A stretch of DNA of 64,000 nt from Thermophagus xiamenensis (GCF_900112795.1 NZ_FONA01000008.1:108140-172139); one strand, 5' to 3'; positions 1 to 8,672 are shown, numbered from the stretch's first letter. The notes: generated from the sequence alone by a model not told the origin. Program-made: numbers and translations.

Positions 1-1280
1 ACGAACGAACCGAAAAGGAAGAAGAAGCCAATTTGTTGGGCATACTGGCCTGTTCGGTCCGACAAAAGCCTATCGACAAGGTATACAACCAGATAGCCAA
101 GTGGAACCGCTGGAAGAACCACCGAAACCTTATCACCTTTATTTCGGGCTGTATTCTTCCGGCCGACAAGGAAAAATTTCTGAAGCTGTTCGACATCATC
201 TTTCCCATGAGTGAATTGTCGCAGCTACCCGATATGATTCGCAACTACGGGGTAGTTAACGAAGCCTCACTGCGTACGCCCGAACCATTGATGCCTAAAA
301 ACAAAAACATATTGGGATTGTGGGGCATAAAACCCAAATACCACTCATCGTTTGAGGCTTTTGTGCCCATTCAGAATGGTTGTGATAAATTTTGCACATT
401 CTGTGCCGTTCCATACACACGCGGGCGAGAAGTGTCACGACCCTCGGAAGAAATTTTGGAAGAAGTATCGCAGCTCATCAATAAAGGATATAAATCCATC
501 ACCCTGTTGGGGCAAAACGTGAACTCGTACGGGTTGGACAAGAAAGGCGCTGAAAAATCGTTTGCCCAATTACTGAGAGAGATTGGTGAACTCGGAAACC
601 GGTCGGGGAAAGAGTTTTGGGTTTACTTTACCTCACCGCACCCGCACGATATGACAAGAGAGGTAATTGAAGTGATTGCGCAATATGATTGTCTGGCCAA
701 ACAGATTCATCTGCCCATGCAGAGTGGCGACGAAAAAATCCTGATTAAGATGAACCGTCGCCATACAATGGAAAAATACCGACAAATAGTAAATGACATT
801 CGTGAGCTATTACCTCAAGCCACCCTCTTTACCGATATCATTGTAGGCTTTACCGGTGAAGGTGAAAAAGAATTTCAGAACACACTGGCGGCAGTAGAAG
901 AATTCCGCTTTAACATGGCCTATATTGCCATGTATTCTCCCCGTCCCGGTGCTGCCAGTTACCGTTGGAACGATGATGTGCCTCTGGAAGTAAAAAAAGA
1001 GCGTCATCACCGTTTGTCGGAAGCCATGAAAAAACATACGCGCCGATACAACGAAAGTCTGGTAGGTAAAACCCTCAGGGTGCTCGTTACTGGGCAGGAC
1101 CGCAAAACCGGATTCAGTAACGGATTGACCGAAGGCAAAATAACGGTACGCCTTGACCGTTATGTTCCTGAATTATTAGGACAAATGGTGGATGTTCAAA
1201 TCACCTCTGCCGCTGACATGTCCCTCAGTGGCGAATTAAAAGAAAATCCGGTAGAAACGGATTATCATCCGGCCACGTAG
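1..1280 (+). CDS. MiaB-like tRNA methylthiotransferase, 5' end cut by window edge
   Basis: Radical SAM methylthiotransferase, the family that adds a methylthio group to modified A37 of tRNA. The frame is open from base 3 to the TAG at 1278-1280, so the true start lies outside the window; the TTG at 33 is internal. Visible parts are the end of the N-terminal UPF0004 domain (ACSVRQKP and SGC supply two cluster cysteines), the radical SAM motif CDKFCTFC (codons from 381), and a C-terminal TRAM-like region after about base 1050. The third N-terminal cysteine must lie upstream. CDKFC and YSPRPG segments favour MiaB over RimO, but it is divergent from textbook MiaB. The last residues (VETDYHPAT) are encoded by a palindromic intergenic repeat, so the C-terminus may be recently altered. 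mtaB follows 130 bases downstream on the same strand. Confidence 0.85.
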   Translation, partial: ERTEKEEEANLLGILACSVRQKPIDKVYNQIAKWNRWKNHRNLITFISGCILPADKEKFLKLFDIIFPMSELSQLPDMIRNYGVVNEASLRTPEPLMPKNKNILGLWGIKPKYHSSFEAFVPIQNGCDKFCTFCAVPYTRGREVSRPSEEILEEVSQLINKGYKSITLLGQNVNSYGLDKKGAEKSFAQLLREIGELGNRSGKEFWVYFTSPHPHDMTREVIEVIAQYDCLAKQIHLPMQSGDEKILIKMNRRHTMEKYRQIVNDIRELLPQATLFTDIIVGFTGEGEKEFQNTLAAVEEFRFNMAYIAMYSPRPGAASYRWNDDVPLEVKKERHHRLSEAMKKHTRRYNESLVGKTLRVLVTGQDRKTGFSNGLTEGKITVRLDRYVPELLGQMVDVQITSAADMSLSGELKENPVETDYHPAT

Positions 1281-1350
1281 CGACGGATTAAGATCCGTCC
1301 AGCAGAAACGGATTATCATCCGTCCAGATAACAACGGATTATCATCCCGT
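1251..1350. repeat. Cluster of four REP-like short palindromes
   Basis: Four near-identical units with the core ACGGATTATCATCCGTCC lie at about 1257-1274, 1283-1300, 1308-1325 and 1334-1350. Each is an imperfect palindrome (CGGAT, 4-base loop, ATCCG) able to form a small hairpin. The first unit lies inside the 3' end of the upstream coding region and the other three fill the spacer before mtaB. The form resembles REP elements mobilised by RAYT/Y1 transposases in other Bacteroidota; no such transposase is in this window. Confidence 0.7.
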
Positions 1351-1409
1351 AACCGTATCGTCCCAACCCATTGGCAAACATCACCCCACCAACAGAATGA
1401 GAGAATATC

Positions 1410-2729
1410 ATGGAAAAGGAAAAAATTAGAAGAGTAGCATTTAAAACATTGGGATGCCGTCTCAACCAATACGAGACCGATGCCCTTGCATCGCAATTCG
1501 ACAAAGCGGGATATCAGATTGTCGATTTCAAAGAAAAAGCCGACGTGGTGGTGGTAAACACCTGCACGGTGACCAACCAGAGTGACCAAAAATCACGCAA
1601 CCTCATCAGCCAGGCCATCCGCAACAACCGGGGCGCCGTGGTAGTGGCCACCGGCTGCATGGTCAATAATCATAAAGAACAGCTCGAAAACGAGAAAAAA
1701 ATCACCTATGTGGTCGAAAACAATCGCAAAGGGAACATACTGGAACTGGTGGATGCTCATTTAAAGGGCGAAATTATCCATCCCTCCGATTTCGAGGGCG
1801 ATGTTTTTCGGTTTAGTGCCGTAGATAAAAGTCTGCATACCCGCAGTGCCATCAAGATACAGGATGGCTGTGACAATTTTTGCACATTTTGCATAATTCC
1901 TATGGTACGGGGCCGTGCCGTAAGCCGGCCGCTACCGCAAATTATTGATACGGTTCGAAAGACTCTGGATAATGGCTTTAAAGAGTTGGTGATAACGGGT
2001 GTCAACATTGGCCGTTATAGGTGGGAGGATAAAACTTTTGAAGACGTACTGGAAGCCATACTGGAACTACCGGGTGATTTCAGGATACGCATATCATCAT
2101 TAGAACCTGATGGCTTTGGCGACAGATTTTACGACCTGTTTACTCATCCCAAGCTGGCGCCTCATCTGCATTTATGCTTGCAGAGCGGCTCAGACAAGGT
2201 GTTGCTTCGGATGCGCCGCATGTACGATTTAGAGCTGTTTGCTTCCATATTGGAACGTTTCAGGGCCATCCGACCCGATTTTAATTTCACCACCGATATG
2301 ATAGTGGGTTTTCCCGGCGAGACAGATGAAGATTTCGCGGCCAGCCTGGATGCTGTTGAACGCTTTGGGTTTAGCCATGTCCACACCTTTAAATATTCGG
2401 TGCGCAAAGGAACACGGGCCGAACGCATGGAAAACCAGGTGCCGGAGACCATTAAAAATGAGCGCTCGGCTATGTTGAGAGACATTGCCGAAAAAAACAA
2501 AGAACGCTATTACGCTTCATTTATCGGGAAACAACAACGTGTGTTGATAGAAAAAATTGACCGGGACGGATGGGCACATGGTTACGGCGAACATTACATT
2601 CCTTTCAGAATTAAATCCGGTCAAGCGGAAAAAAACACTTTTGTAACTGTTACCGCAAAAAACCTCGACTATTTGGATGATAAATGCATCTTAACCGGCG
2701 ATGTTTTATCTTTGGTAAACAAACAATAA
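1410..2729 (+). CDS. mtaB: tRNA (N6-threonylcarbamoyladenosine(37)-C2)-methylthiotransferase MtaB
   Basis: Converts t6A37 to ms2t6A37 in ANN-decoding tRNAs using two 4Fe-4S clusters and SAM. The UPF0004 domain carries three cluster cysteines: C16 (KTLGCRLNQYE, the MtaB-type opening), C52 (NTCTVTNQSDQK) and C83 (ATGCMVNN). The radical SAM motif CDNFCTFC gives C154, C158 and C161. A TRAM-like tail follows about residue 370. At 439 residues the length is typical. The ATG at 1410 is the first start after the palindrome cluster and leaves a full N-terminal domain. It lies in tandem with the MiaB-like gene, so two different A37 methylthiolases are neighbours. Assignment to MtaB rather than MiaB or RimO rests on the N-terminal signature and is secure. 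Confidence 0.93.
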   Translation: MEKEKIRRVAFKTLGCRLNQYETDALASQFDKAGYQIVDFKEKADVVVVNTCTVTNQSDQKSRNLISQAIRNNRGAVVVATGCMVNNHKEQLENEKKITYVVENNRKGNILELVDAHLKGEIIHPSDFEGDVFRFSAVDKSLHTRSAIKIQDGCDNFCTFCIIPMVRGRAVSRPLPQIIDTVRKTLDNGFKELVITGVNIGRYRWEDKTFEDVLEAILELPGDFRIRISSLEPDGFGDRFYDLFTHPKLAPHLHLCLQSGSDKVLLRMRRMYDLELFASILERFRAIRPDFNFTTDMIVGFPGETDEDFAASLDAVERFGFSHVHTFKYSVRKGTRAERMENQVPETIKNERSAMLRDIAEKNKERYYASFIGKQQRVLIEKIDRDGWAHGYGEHYIPFRIKSGQAEKNTFVTVTAKNLDYLDDKCILTGDVLSLVNKQ

Positions 2730-2834
2730 GGGAGAGAAAGATGTTAGATTCTCAGATATAAGATTCATAGATTTAAGATATATAAAGAGAAATAACAGAC
2801 CCAAAAGACAATTTCAGCATTTAAACGAGGGGAT

Positions 2835-3107
2835 ATGGCATTAAAAGATTACCGGGGGTTAAGAAGAATATTGGATGAGATAAGGGAATGGCCTCAGGTC
2901 TACATGTTCAAATTTATCGTGCCCAATCAATACGGGAAAGTGGATAAAGTGGTTTCTCTGCTGCCGGAAACCGGGAAAGTGTCGTTCAACCATACCAAAA
3001 GTCTTCACTATGTGGCAGTAACCTGTAAGGCAGAAATGCATCATCCCGATGACATCGTAAAAATAACCCAGGAAGCTACGGCCATTGAAGGCGTACTGGC
3101 ACTTTAA
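2835..3107 (+). CDS. DUF493 family protein (YbeD-like)
   Basis: A 90-residue protein matching the DUF493/YbeD family, small ferredoxin-like alpha/beta domains (similar to ACT regulatory folds) whose role is not settled; E. coli YbeD sits next to the lipoate genes. Family features seen are the opening WPQVYMFKFIVP strand, a central helix KVDKVVSLLP, a strand HYVAVTCKAEMHHPDDIV and a terminal helix ending in GVLAL. Length fits the family (about 85-100). The start ATG follows GAGGGGAT, a reasonable ribosome site. It is read in the same direction as mtaB, 105 bases downstream. Nothing in the context indicates a lipoate link here. Confidence 0.85.
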   Translation: MALKDYRGLRRILDEIREWPQVYMFKFIVPNQYGKVDKVVSLLPETGKVSFNHTKSLHYVAVTCKAEMHHPDDIVKITQEATAIEGVLAL

Positions 3108-3110
3108 TAT

Positions 3111-3343
3111 TAGGCAGAAGGGCACAGGCAGAAGGCAGAAGAAGTGATTAGTCATTAGTCAACAAGTGGTTAGTGTTAAATAACTAGTGACTAACGACTA
3201 ACCACTAATAACTTCTTTTAAGAAACAATATTTCAATGAAGTAAGTAAATTTTATACGGATGAAACGAGCATGGCGGCTGTTGCCACAAAAGGACATGTA
3301 TAAAATGATATAGGCAGAAGTGCACAGGCAGAAGGCAGAAGTG
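3111..3343 (+). repeat. Dispersed intergenic repeat, copy A
   Basis: Best-preserved long copy of a repeat seen at least five times in the window. Order of parts: GGCAGAAG-rich block (3113-3153); an AT-rich foldable block built from TTAGTCATTAGT and CACTAATAAC complements (about 3146-3213); TTTTAAGAAACAATAT; AAGTAAATTTTATACGGATG (3244-3262); GAAACGAGCATGGCGGC; then a second GGCAGAAG block. The first 155 bases are nearly identical to copy E at about 58778-58930. The rest of the gap to the next gene holds CCCCTTTAGGGG (3381-3392) and another AAGTAAATTTTATACG module just before the ndh start. Confidence 0.85.
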
Positions 3344-3455
3344 AGATTTATCGATTTTATGATTGCGGGTTGGTAAATTTCCCCTTTAGGGGATTAAGGG
3401 GTGAGGGATGGCCATAATGGACTTTAAACTAATTATATAAGTAAATTTTATACGA

Positions 3456-4754
3456 ATGAAAATTATCAGAGCTGAGGAAAATAAGGTTGACCATAAAAAG
3501 AGAGTCGTTGTGGTGGGAGGTGGCTTTGCAGGTCTTCAGCTTGCCCGGAATCTGGACCATCGGCTTTTCAATGTTTTATTGATAGACCGCCTCAATCATC
3601 ATCAGTTTCAACCCTTATTTTATCAGGTAGCCACCTCACAAATAGAGCCGGCCAGTATCTCTTTTCCCTTTAGGAATATCTTCAAAGGCAAGAAGCACAT
3701 TCAGATTCGCCTGGCTTCGTTGGTTCGGATAAATCCGGAAAAGCAAAGTATCACCACCAACATTGGAGATTTTGAATATGATTATCTGGTAATAGCAATA
3801 GGCTGCAGAACCAATTATTTTGGCAATCCAAATATTCAGGACAACACCTACTCCCTAAAAACAACGTATGATTCCATAACCATTCGAAATCATATTTTAC
3901 AAACTTTTGAAAGGGTGATCGCTGCCCCCAAAGAAGAGCGGAAAAGCCTGCTCAATCTGGCCATAGTAGGCGGTGGCCCCACAGGGGTGGAACTGGCCGG
4001 TGCTTTTGCAGAAATAAAGAATGAAATATTACCCAAAGATTATCATGATGTAGACTTTTCCAAATTCACCATTCGGCTAATCGAGGGTAGCGATCGTATT
4101 CTGGGAAATATGAGTCCTTCATCGAGCGAAGCGGCCACCCGCTACCTTAAAAAAATGGGTGTCATCCTGCAAACCAATACTTTGGTAAACAATTACGATG
4201 GTGAAACCTTAACCCTAAGCACAGGGGATAAAATAAAGGCTAAGAATGTCATTTGGGCTGCCGGTGTCACCGGACGAACCGTTGAAGGACTTCCCACCGA
4301 CGTAACAGTGGCCGGAAACCGAATAAAAGTAGACCGGCATAATAGAGTTTTCGGATTCGATAACATATTTGCCGTTGGCGATATTGCATACATGGAAACG
4401 CCCGAATACCCCAAAGGACATCCTCAAGTTGCCAATGTAGCCATTAATCAGGCACGTCTTCTGGCTAAAAACCTGAAGCGTCATCTCCTCAACAAACCCC
4501 TTAAGGATTACGAATATACTAACCTGGGGACCATGGCTACCGTTGGCAGAAATAAAGCGGTGGTAGAATTTCCCTTCATGAAATTCAAAGGCTATCCTGC
4601 CTGGCTGATATGGATGTTTTTGCACCTGATGCTCATCCTGAGCGTTAGGAATAAGCTCATAATCTTCATCAACTGGGGATGGCTTTATATAACCAAAAAT
4701 ACATCGTTACGACTGATTTTAACTCCGCCGGGTCAATCCGGAGAAAAAAGATAA
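3456..4754 (+). CDS. ndh: Type II NADH:quinone oxidoreductase (NDH-2)
   Basis: Single-subunit flavoprotein that passes electrons from NADH to the quinone pool without pumping protons. An N-terminal FAD-binding Rossmann motif VVVVGGGFAGLQLARNL covers residues 17-33. A second dinucleotide motif, AIVGGGPTGVELAGAF near residue 170, should bind NADH. The FAVGDIAYM segment is the typical third FAD contact. The C-terminus (WLIWMFLHLMLILSVRNK) is the amphipathic membrane-anchoring region of NDH-2. At 432 residues the length is normal. The ATG is preceded by AAGTAAATTTTATACGA, the same sequence that ends the dispersed repeat, so the repeat edge appears to supply the translation initiation region. It is monocistronic by spacing. 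Confidence 0.92.
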   Translation: MKIIRAEENKVDHKKRVVVVGGGFAGLQLARNLDHRLFNVLLIDRLNHHQFQPLFYQVATSQIEPASISFPFRNIFKGKKHIQIRLASLVRINPEKQSITTNIGDFEYDYLVIAIGCRTNYFGNPNIQDNTYSLKTTYDSITIRNHILQTFERVIAAPKEERKSLLNLAIVGGGPTGVELAGAFAEIKNEILPKDYHDVDFSKFTIRLIEGSDRILGNMSPSSSEAATRYLKKMGVILQTNTLVNNYDGETLTLSTGDKIKAKNVIWAAGVTGRTVEGLPTDVTVAGNRIKVDRHNRVFGFDNIFAVGDIAYMETPEYPKGHPQVANVAINQARLLAKNLKRHLLNKPLKDYEYTNLGTMATVGRNKAVVEFPFMKFKGYPAWLIWMFLHLMLILSVRNKLIIFINWGWLYITKNTSLRLILTPPGQSGEKR

Positions 4755-4822
4755 AATCAGCACAATTGTTCTTTTGATACCGAAAATGTTATTCCACCAT
4801 CAAGGCTAATTACTTTGACATT

Positions 4823-5329
4823 TCAAGCCTTAACGTTACTATTGCGATACCATTTAAAAGATAAAACTACCAGAGCAATAACTTTCATAAGTTCCAGTAC
4901 AACATATATTATATGTACAGGAGATCCGGGCAGCGTTTCTCCATTAATAATTCGCACGGCGCGTTCTGCAAGAACGGGCAATAACGCAAAACTTTGCACA
5001 AGCAATATAGAAACAACAACACCGGAAAACCATTTTATTCCACTACTTATTCCTGAATATTCCCGGACGACAACAAACATGTAACCGGCAGCTAATAACC
5101 ATTCAAGCAGATTTAGTGCCCGAAAGACACGCATTCCTATGCTTAGACCTATAGGTAAGGTTACGCCAGGAGCCTGAAATTTTATCCAGGCTTCCATAAA
5201 ACTAATAGCGCAAACGGCCCCTGTCCAAAACATCAGAATTACAATACCTCCAAAAGCAGTTAGTCTCATATGTAAAGTTGATTTATAAAAAAACAGGGTA
5301 AAAATAAGAAAACCGGCAATAAAAGACAA
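4823..5329 (-). CDS. Predicted four-helix integral membrane protein, unknown function
   Basis: I do not recognise a named family. The 168 residues give about four hydrophobic segments: roughly 2-15, 22-45, 75-90 or 95-117, and 138-160. The most family-like motif is SFMEAWIKFQAPGVTLPIGL around residues 44-63, with an acid-containing loop. The assigned start is a TTG at 5329 preceded by AAAGGA about seven bases upstream; the first ATG (residue 21) would delete the first helix. An overlapping open frame on the plus strand is hydrophilic and without features, so I treat it as a shadow. It is convergent with ndh and read in the same direction as no immediate partner. Function unknown. Confidence 0.6.
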   Translation of the reverse strand: MSFIAGFLIFTLFFYKSTLHMRLTAFGGIVILMFWTGAVCAISFMEAWIKFQAPGVTLPIGLSIGMRVFRALNLLEWLLAAGYMFVVVREYSGISSGIKWFSGVVVSILLVQSFALLPVLAERAVRIINGETLPGSPVHIIYVVLELMKVIALVVLSFKWYRNSNVKA

Positions 5330-5425
5330 ATTTATCCTTTATTGTCGGTCTTCTAATAACGACTTTTATTTTCCTTTTAATCAGTCAGGATATATGAACC
5401 GGACTTAAATCGATTCCTCAATCAA

Positions 5426-5764
5426 CTATTTTATTAATCTCAGATTGAAAGGATACCGATATGGACGTCCCTCACTGGTTTCCATAATAGCCTTTATAAC
5501 AAAAATAATATACAGTATCACTATCGCAATCAAAAGAGGAATGCCTATCAGGACAATGCTCAGCAAACTTGCAATGATGGTTGCTATAGAGATGGTAATC
5601 TGAAAATTAAGGGACTCTTTCCCTTCCTGCTCCACAAATGGATATTCATCCTTTTTTATTATCCAGATAATTAAGGGGCCCAGCACATTCCCCATTGGAA
5701 AAATTAAACCGGCAAAGGCCGCTAAATGACAATACATTCCCCAATTTTTCTCTTCTGACATCAT
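5426..5764 (-). CDS. DUF4870 domain-containing small membrane protein
   Basis: Matches the DUF4870 (Tic20-like) family: short membrane proteins of unknown role common in Bacteroidota and Firmicutes. Typical parts are EEKNWGMYCHLAAFAG, a first helix ending GNVLGPLIIW, the conserved KKDEYPFVEQEGKESLNFQ loop, and two further helices (about 55-98). I chose the double ATG at 5761-5764, which opens directly with MMSEEKNW; the frame extends seven codons further upstream (to 5785) but that extension is not family-like. No obvious Shine-Dalgarno site. It has a short gap to the upstream AT-rich region that also serves the cyclase gene on the other strand. Confidence 0.8.
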   Translation of the reverse strand: MMSEEKNWGMYCHLAAFAGLIFPMGNVLGPLIIWIIKKDEYPFVEQEGKESLNFQITISIATIIASLLSIVLIGIPLLIAIVILYIIFVIKAIMETSEGRPYRYPFNLRLIK

Positions 5765-5785
5765 AGACAAATAAATTTTACACAT

Positions 5786-6350
5786 ATAAAATATTTAACA
5801 TCTAATTTCCTTTCGGTCCCCAATAATAAACTTGAAATATCACCAAATTTATTAATGTAACAAAAATGATTTCTAGGGACACAATAAGAACCTCAACCAA
5901 TTTTTTAAGACCATACGAAGTCCATTCAGGGCATGAATTTAATAATTATGGTAACTTCTGCCCTTTGATTTTAAACAAAGGTATACAGAAAATGGATTCA
6001 AATTGAGTAAAAGCAGTTTAATTCGTTAATATGTTACAAAAAATAGATGTTCAATACCAACTCAGTAAGAATGGTTAACCCCAACAATTCCAAAATCTTA
6101 ATAAATGGTTGGTTGAATTGAAAAATAACGGAAGAAAAATATCGTTATATCAAAAAAATTAAACAGTTCGTCAAATATCATATCCTCACATTACACTAAA
6201 CAACCAAAAACAATATTGTTTTCAAATTATACTTCAACAACTTACAATTACTTTAAACAAAAATACAATCACTAATTGAGTTATAATAATTAATATTTAA
6301 GTATTATTTTTGTTTTTAATCAAACCTAATAATTAATCAAAATCCTAAAA
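5786..6350. other. AT-rich intergenic region between divergent genes
   Basis: No gene seen. The stretch is very AT-rich and separates a leftward DUF4870 gene from the rightward cyclase gene, so it should hold both promoters. The clearest candidate is TATTTTTG at 6305-6312, a TAnnTTTG -7 box 38 bases before the cyclase ATG; a TTG at 6276-6278 is somewhat too far upstream to be a standard -33 element. Confidence 0.5.
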
Positions 6351-7460
6351 ATGCCTACCACCAAACTAACCATTTTAATTGCCGACGATGTAGATAGCGA
6401 AGCTGAATTTATCAAGGCACAGTTGACATCACTGGATGAAAAAACAGAATTTCTTAGAGCAAGAAATGGCTATGAGACCTATCGTTTAACCCTTGAGAAG
6501 ACGCCCGACCTAATACTACTGGATTGGCAAATGCCTGAAATATCGGGACTGGAAGCTCTAAAAAATTTAAAGCACCATAAAAAGACCCAGGACCTTCCTG
6601 TAATCATCATTTCAGGTTTTTCAGAAGGCGAAAGGGTAAAATCGGCGCTGGAAGAAGGTGCCGTAGACTACGTATGTAAACCCATAAATAGAGATGAATT
6701 AATAGCCCGTGTTCGGTCGGCATTAACTCTTTCTAAAACCCTTCGGGCATTAAAAGAGCAGAAAGCACAGTTGGAAGAGGAGCAAAAGAAAACCCAACAC
6801 ATTTTGCAAAGTATTTTACCTGCCGAAGTGGTGAAGCTACTCACCCAAGGGATAGTAATACAGCCTCAGCCATATAAAAATGTTACCGTATTGATGGCCG
6901 ATTTGGTTAACTTTACGGAAAAAGCTACCCGCATGTCGCCAAGGAAATTACTGGAAGAGCTTCGTATTATCTTTACCCGGTTTGATGAAATATCTCAAAA
7001 ACACCAATGTGTACGTATCAAAACCATCGGCGATGCCTATCTGGCAGCAAGTGGGTTGTTTAAGAGTACGGAAGATCATGCCCTGAAAGCCGCAAAGGCA
7101 GCCATGGAGATGCGCGATTTTATCATTAACCGTAACCAGGAAAAAGGGGTACAATGGGAAGTACGCATAGGCCTTAATTCGGGGGATGTCATTGGGGGCT
7201 TTATCAGCGAAAATAATCTTTCTTACGATATTTTCGGCGACAGTGTAAATATGGCCGCCCGTCTGCAAAGTTATTGCGGACCGATGCAGATCAACATATC
7301 TGAATCAACAAAAAAACTATTAGAACCATACTACACATTTATACGTCGGATTCCCCAAAAAGTAAAGGGGAAAGGCATGATTGAGATGTATTATATTCAT
7401 AAAGCAAAAAAACCGGCGGTATCCAACCAGTTAAAGTCAAATACACCATCCGGTTTTTAA
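6351..7460 (+). CDS. Response regulator with class III adenylyl cyclase output domain
   Basis: Predicted phosphorylation-controlled cyclase. Residues about 6-125 form a receiver domain with acidic pair D12/D13, phospho-acceptor D58 (LILLDWQMP) and K110. Residues 126-155 are a charged coiled-coil-like linker. Residues about 175-350 form a class III cyclase domain: metal aspartates D184 (MADLVNFT) and D228 (KTIGDAY), substrate-specifying K224 and D293 (YDIFGDSVN), and transition-state N300 and R304. The K/D pair is what adenylyl cyclases carry; guanylyl cyclases usually have E/C. So the product is predicted to be cAMP. All catalytic positions are present. No membrane segment, hence cytosolic. 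The partner kinase is not evident; a hybrid kinase with a degenerate core lies 1.5 kb downstream. The 3' end carries an AAAAACCGG...CCGGTTTTT inverted repeat. Confidence 0.92.
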   Translation: MPTTKLTILIADDVDSEAEFIKAQLTSLDEKTEFLRARNGYETYRLTLEKTPDLILLDWQMPEISGLEALKNLKHHKKTQDLPVIIISGFSEGERVKSALEEGAVDYVCKPINRDELIARVRSALTLSKTLRALKEQKAQLEEEQKKTQHILQSILPAEVVKLLTQGIVIQPQPYKNVTVLMADLVNFTEKATRMSPRKLLEELRIIFTRFDEISQKHQCVRIKTIGDAYLAASGLFKSTEDHALKAAKAAMEMRDFIINRNQEKGVQWEVRIGLNSGDVIGGFISENNLSYDIFGDSVNMAARLQSYCGPMQINISESTKKLLEPYYTFIRRIPQKVKGKGMIEMYYIHKAKKPAVSNQLKSNTPSGF

Positions 7461-7497
7461 TGCTATAAATCCATTAAGGATTAACTAATACCATATC

Positions 7498-8343
7498 TTA
7501 ACGAATTTTTTTCAGGTCTTTGAGCTGAAAAGCATCATCTTGTGCTTTTTTCATCATCTGGTAGTCAAAATAATAAATTTCAGGATCGCCGGCACCCACA
7601 ATAACTTTATACACCCTGGCCCTGATGCGGGTATTTTCCGGTCCTACCTTGTGCAAAAACACCACATCTTCACGACGCTCTTTAATCGCCTGAGCAACCT
7701 CATCAGGCGTAACAATTTTAAAAGAATGAGGATAAATCTGGCGTATTTCTGCTTCTGTATCAATATCTCGAGCCAAATCGTCTTTAACTAAATACAATGT
7801 TTTATTGGCAAGTTCTTCCTTTTTCTTGCGGTTATAATATTTGAAAGGGTCACTGCCAATTAATGAAGGATCATCAAGCATCAATTGAACGTGATTTTGC
7901 ATAAATCTTAAGAATGCTTCAAGTTTGTAACTGTATGTATCATCTTCGACCTGCAAATAACTTAAAGGCAAAGAACATAAATCTGGCATATCACGGACAC
8001 TTTTGCCTCTTTCGGCCATCAGCAGACTTAAAAAACGATAACGCGCCTTGGTTCTATCTTTATCGAAAGAAGCGATGGTAATCATTAAAAAGGAATAATT
8101 GGGGTTGTTCCGGTAGGCCTCAAATTGGGCATCATCAATAAATTCGTAAGGTGTAAGCGTCCAGGTGTTTTTCATAACCTCACGGATAACAAGATTAAAA
8201 TCGCTCATCGGATTCTTTTCCAGCAAAACGAGCGTTTTGGTTTTAACAAAATTCTGATAATCTTTTAATTCCGGCACATGATCCTGAGCCGAAACAAAAA
8301 ATTGATACGGCATTAAAAAGAATAACAAAAGTAATTTTCTCAT
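7498..8343 (-). CDS. Predicted secreted protein, unknown function
   Basis: Not recognised. The 281-residue product starts with a clear Sec signal peptide (MRKLLLLFFLMPYQFFVSAQ, cleavage probably after residue 18-19) and has no further membrane helix and no lipobox. The mature part is mixed alpha/beta, fairly charged, with a segment FLMITIASFDKDRTKARYRF near residue 90 and a lysine-rich C-terminus. Probably periplasmic or surface exposed. It is convergent with the cyclase gene (37-base gap), with no operon partner. Similar uncharacterised secreted proteins are common in Bacteroidota; no function can be assigned from the sequence. Confidence 0.75.
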   Translation of the reverse strand: MRKLLLLFFLMPYQFFVSAQDHVPELKDYQNFVKTKTLVLLEKNPMSDFNLVIREVMKNTWTLTPYEFIDDAQFEAYRNNPNYSFLMITIASFDKDRTKARYRFLSLLMAERGKSVRDMPDLCSLPLSYLQVEDDTYSYKLEAFLRFMQNHVQLMLDDPSLIGSDPFKYYNRKKKEELANKTLYLVKDDLARDIDTEAEIRQIYPHSFKIVTPDEVAQAIKERREDVVFLHKVGPENTRIRARVYKVIVGAGDPEIYYFDYQMMKKAQDDAFQLKDLKKIR

Positions 8344-8499
8344 AATATCTTCTATATTTTTTGGATTAGTTATAATAAAAACTCTTTTCGCTCAAAAATA
8401 AACAAAAAAAATGCGATATTTAACCTTATATTTTACATCATTTCATTGTTTATTTGCATAAATCCAAAATAAGTCATTGGCTGAATGGATTTTAAAACT

Positions 8500-8672
8500 A
8501 GTTTTTAGTGATTAGTGAACAGTCATTAATGGTGCTTACACTAATGCCTGAATATTCGCCACTAATCACTAAAACCCTCTTCCACCATCTGCCTGTGCAC
8601 TTTGTATACCTGTTTTTGTTGTGACAAACTAAATTGGTCATGCTCGTTTCATCCGTATAAAGTTTATCTTCG
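8500..8672 (-). repeat. Dispersed intergenic repeat, copy B (inverted, degraded)
   Basis: Reading the minus strand gives AAACTTTATACGGATGAAAC, GAGCATG, a CACAGGCAG block and an AT-rich TTAGTGATTAGTG/CACTAATCACT block, the same order as copy A but diverged. It lies in the 629-base gap (8344-8972) between the secreted-protein gene and the hybrid kinase gene. Apart from this repeat and a possible small ORF at 8720-8815, that gap holds only AT-rich DNA. Confidence 0.7.

Noticed and set aside
3108..3455. CRISPR array, suggested by repeated GGCAGAAG units
   Set aside because: Units are short, irregularly spaced and without uniform spacers; they belong to the dispersed repeat.
4815..5084. An 89-codon plus-strand frame overlapping the four-helix membrane protein
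   Set aside because: The minus-strand frame has clear membrane helices and a ribosome site; the plus-strand one is low in pattern.
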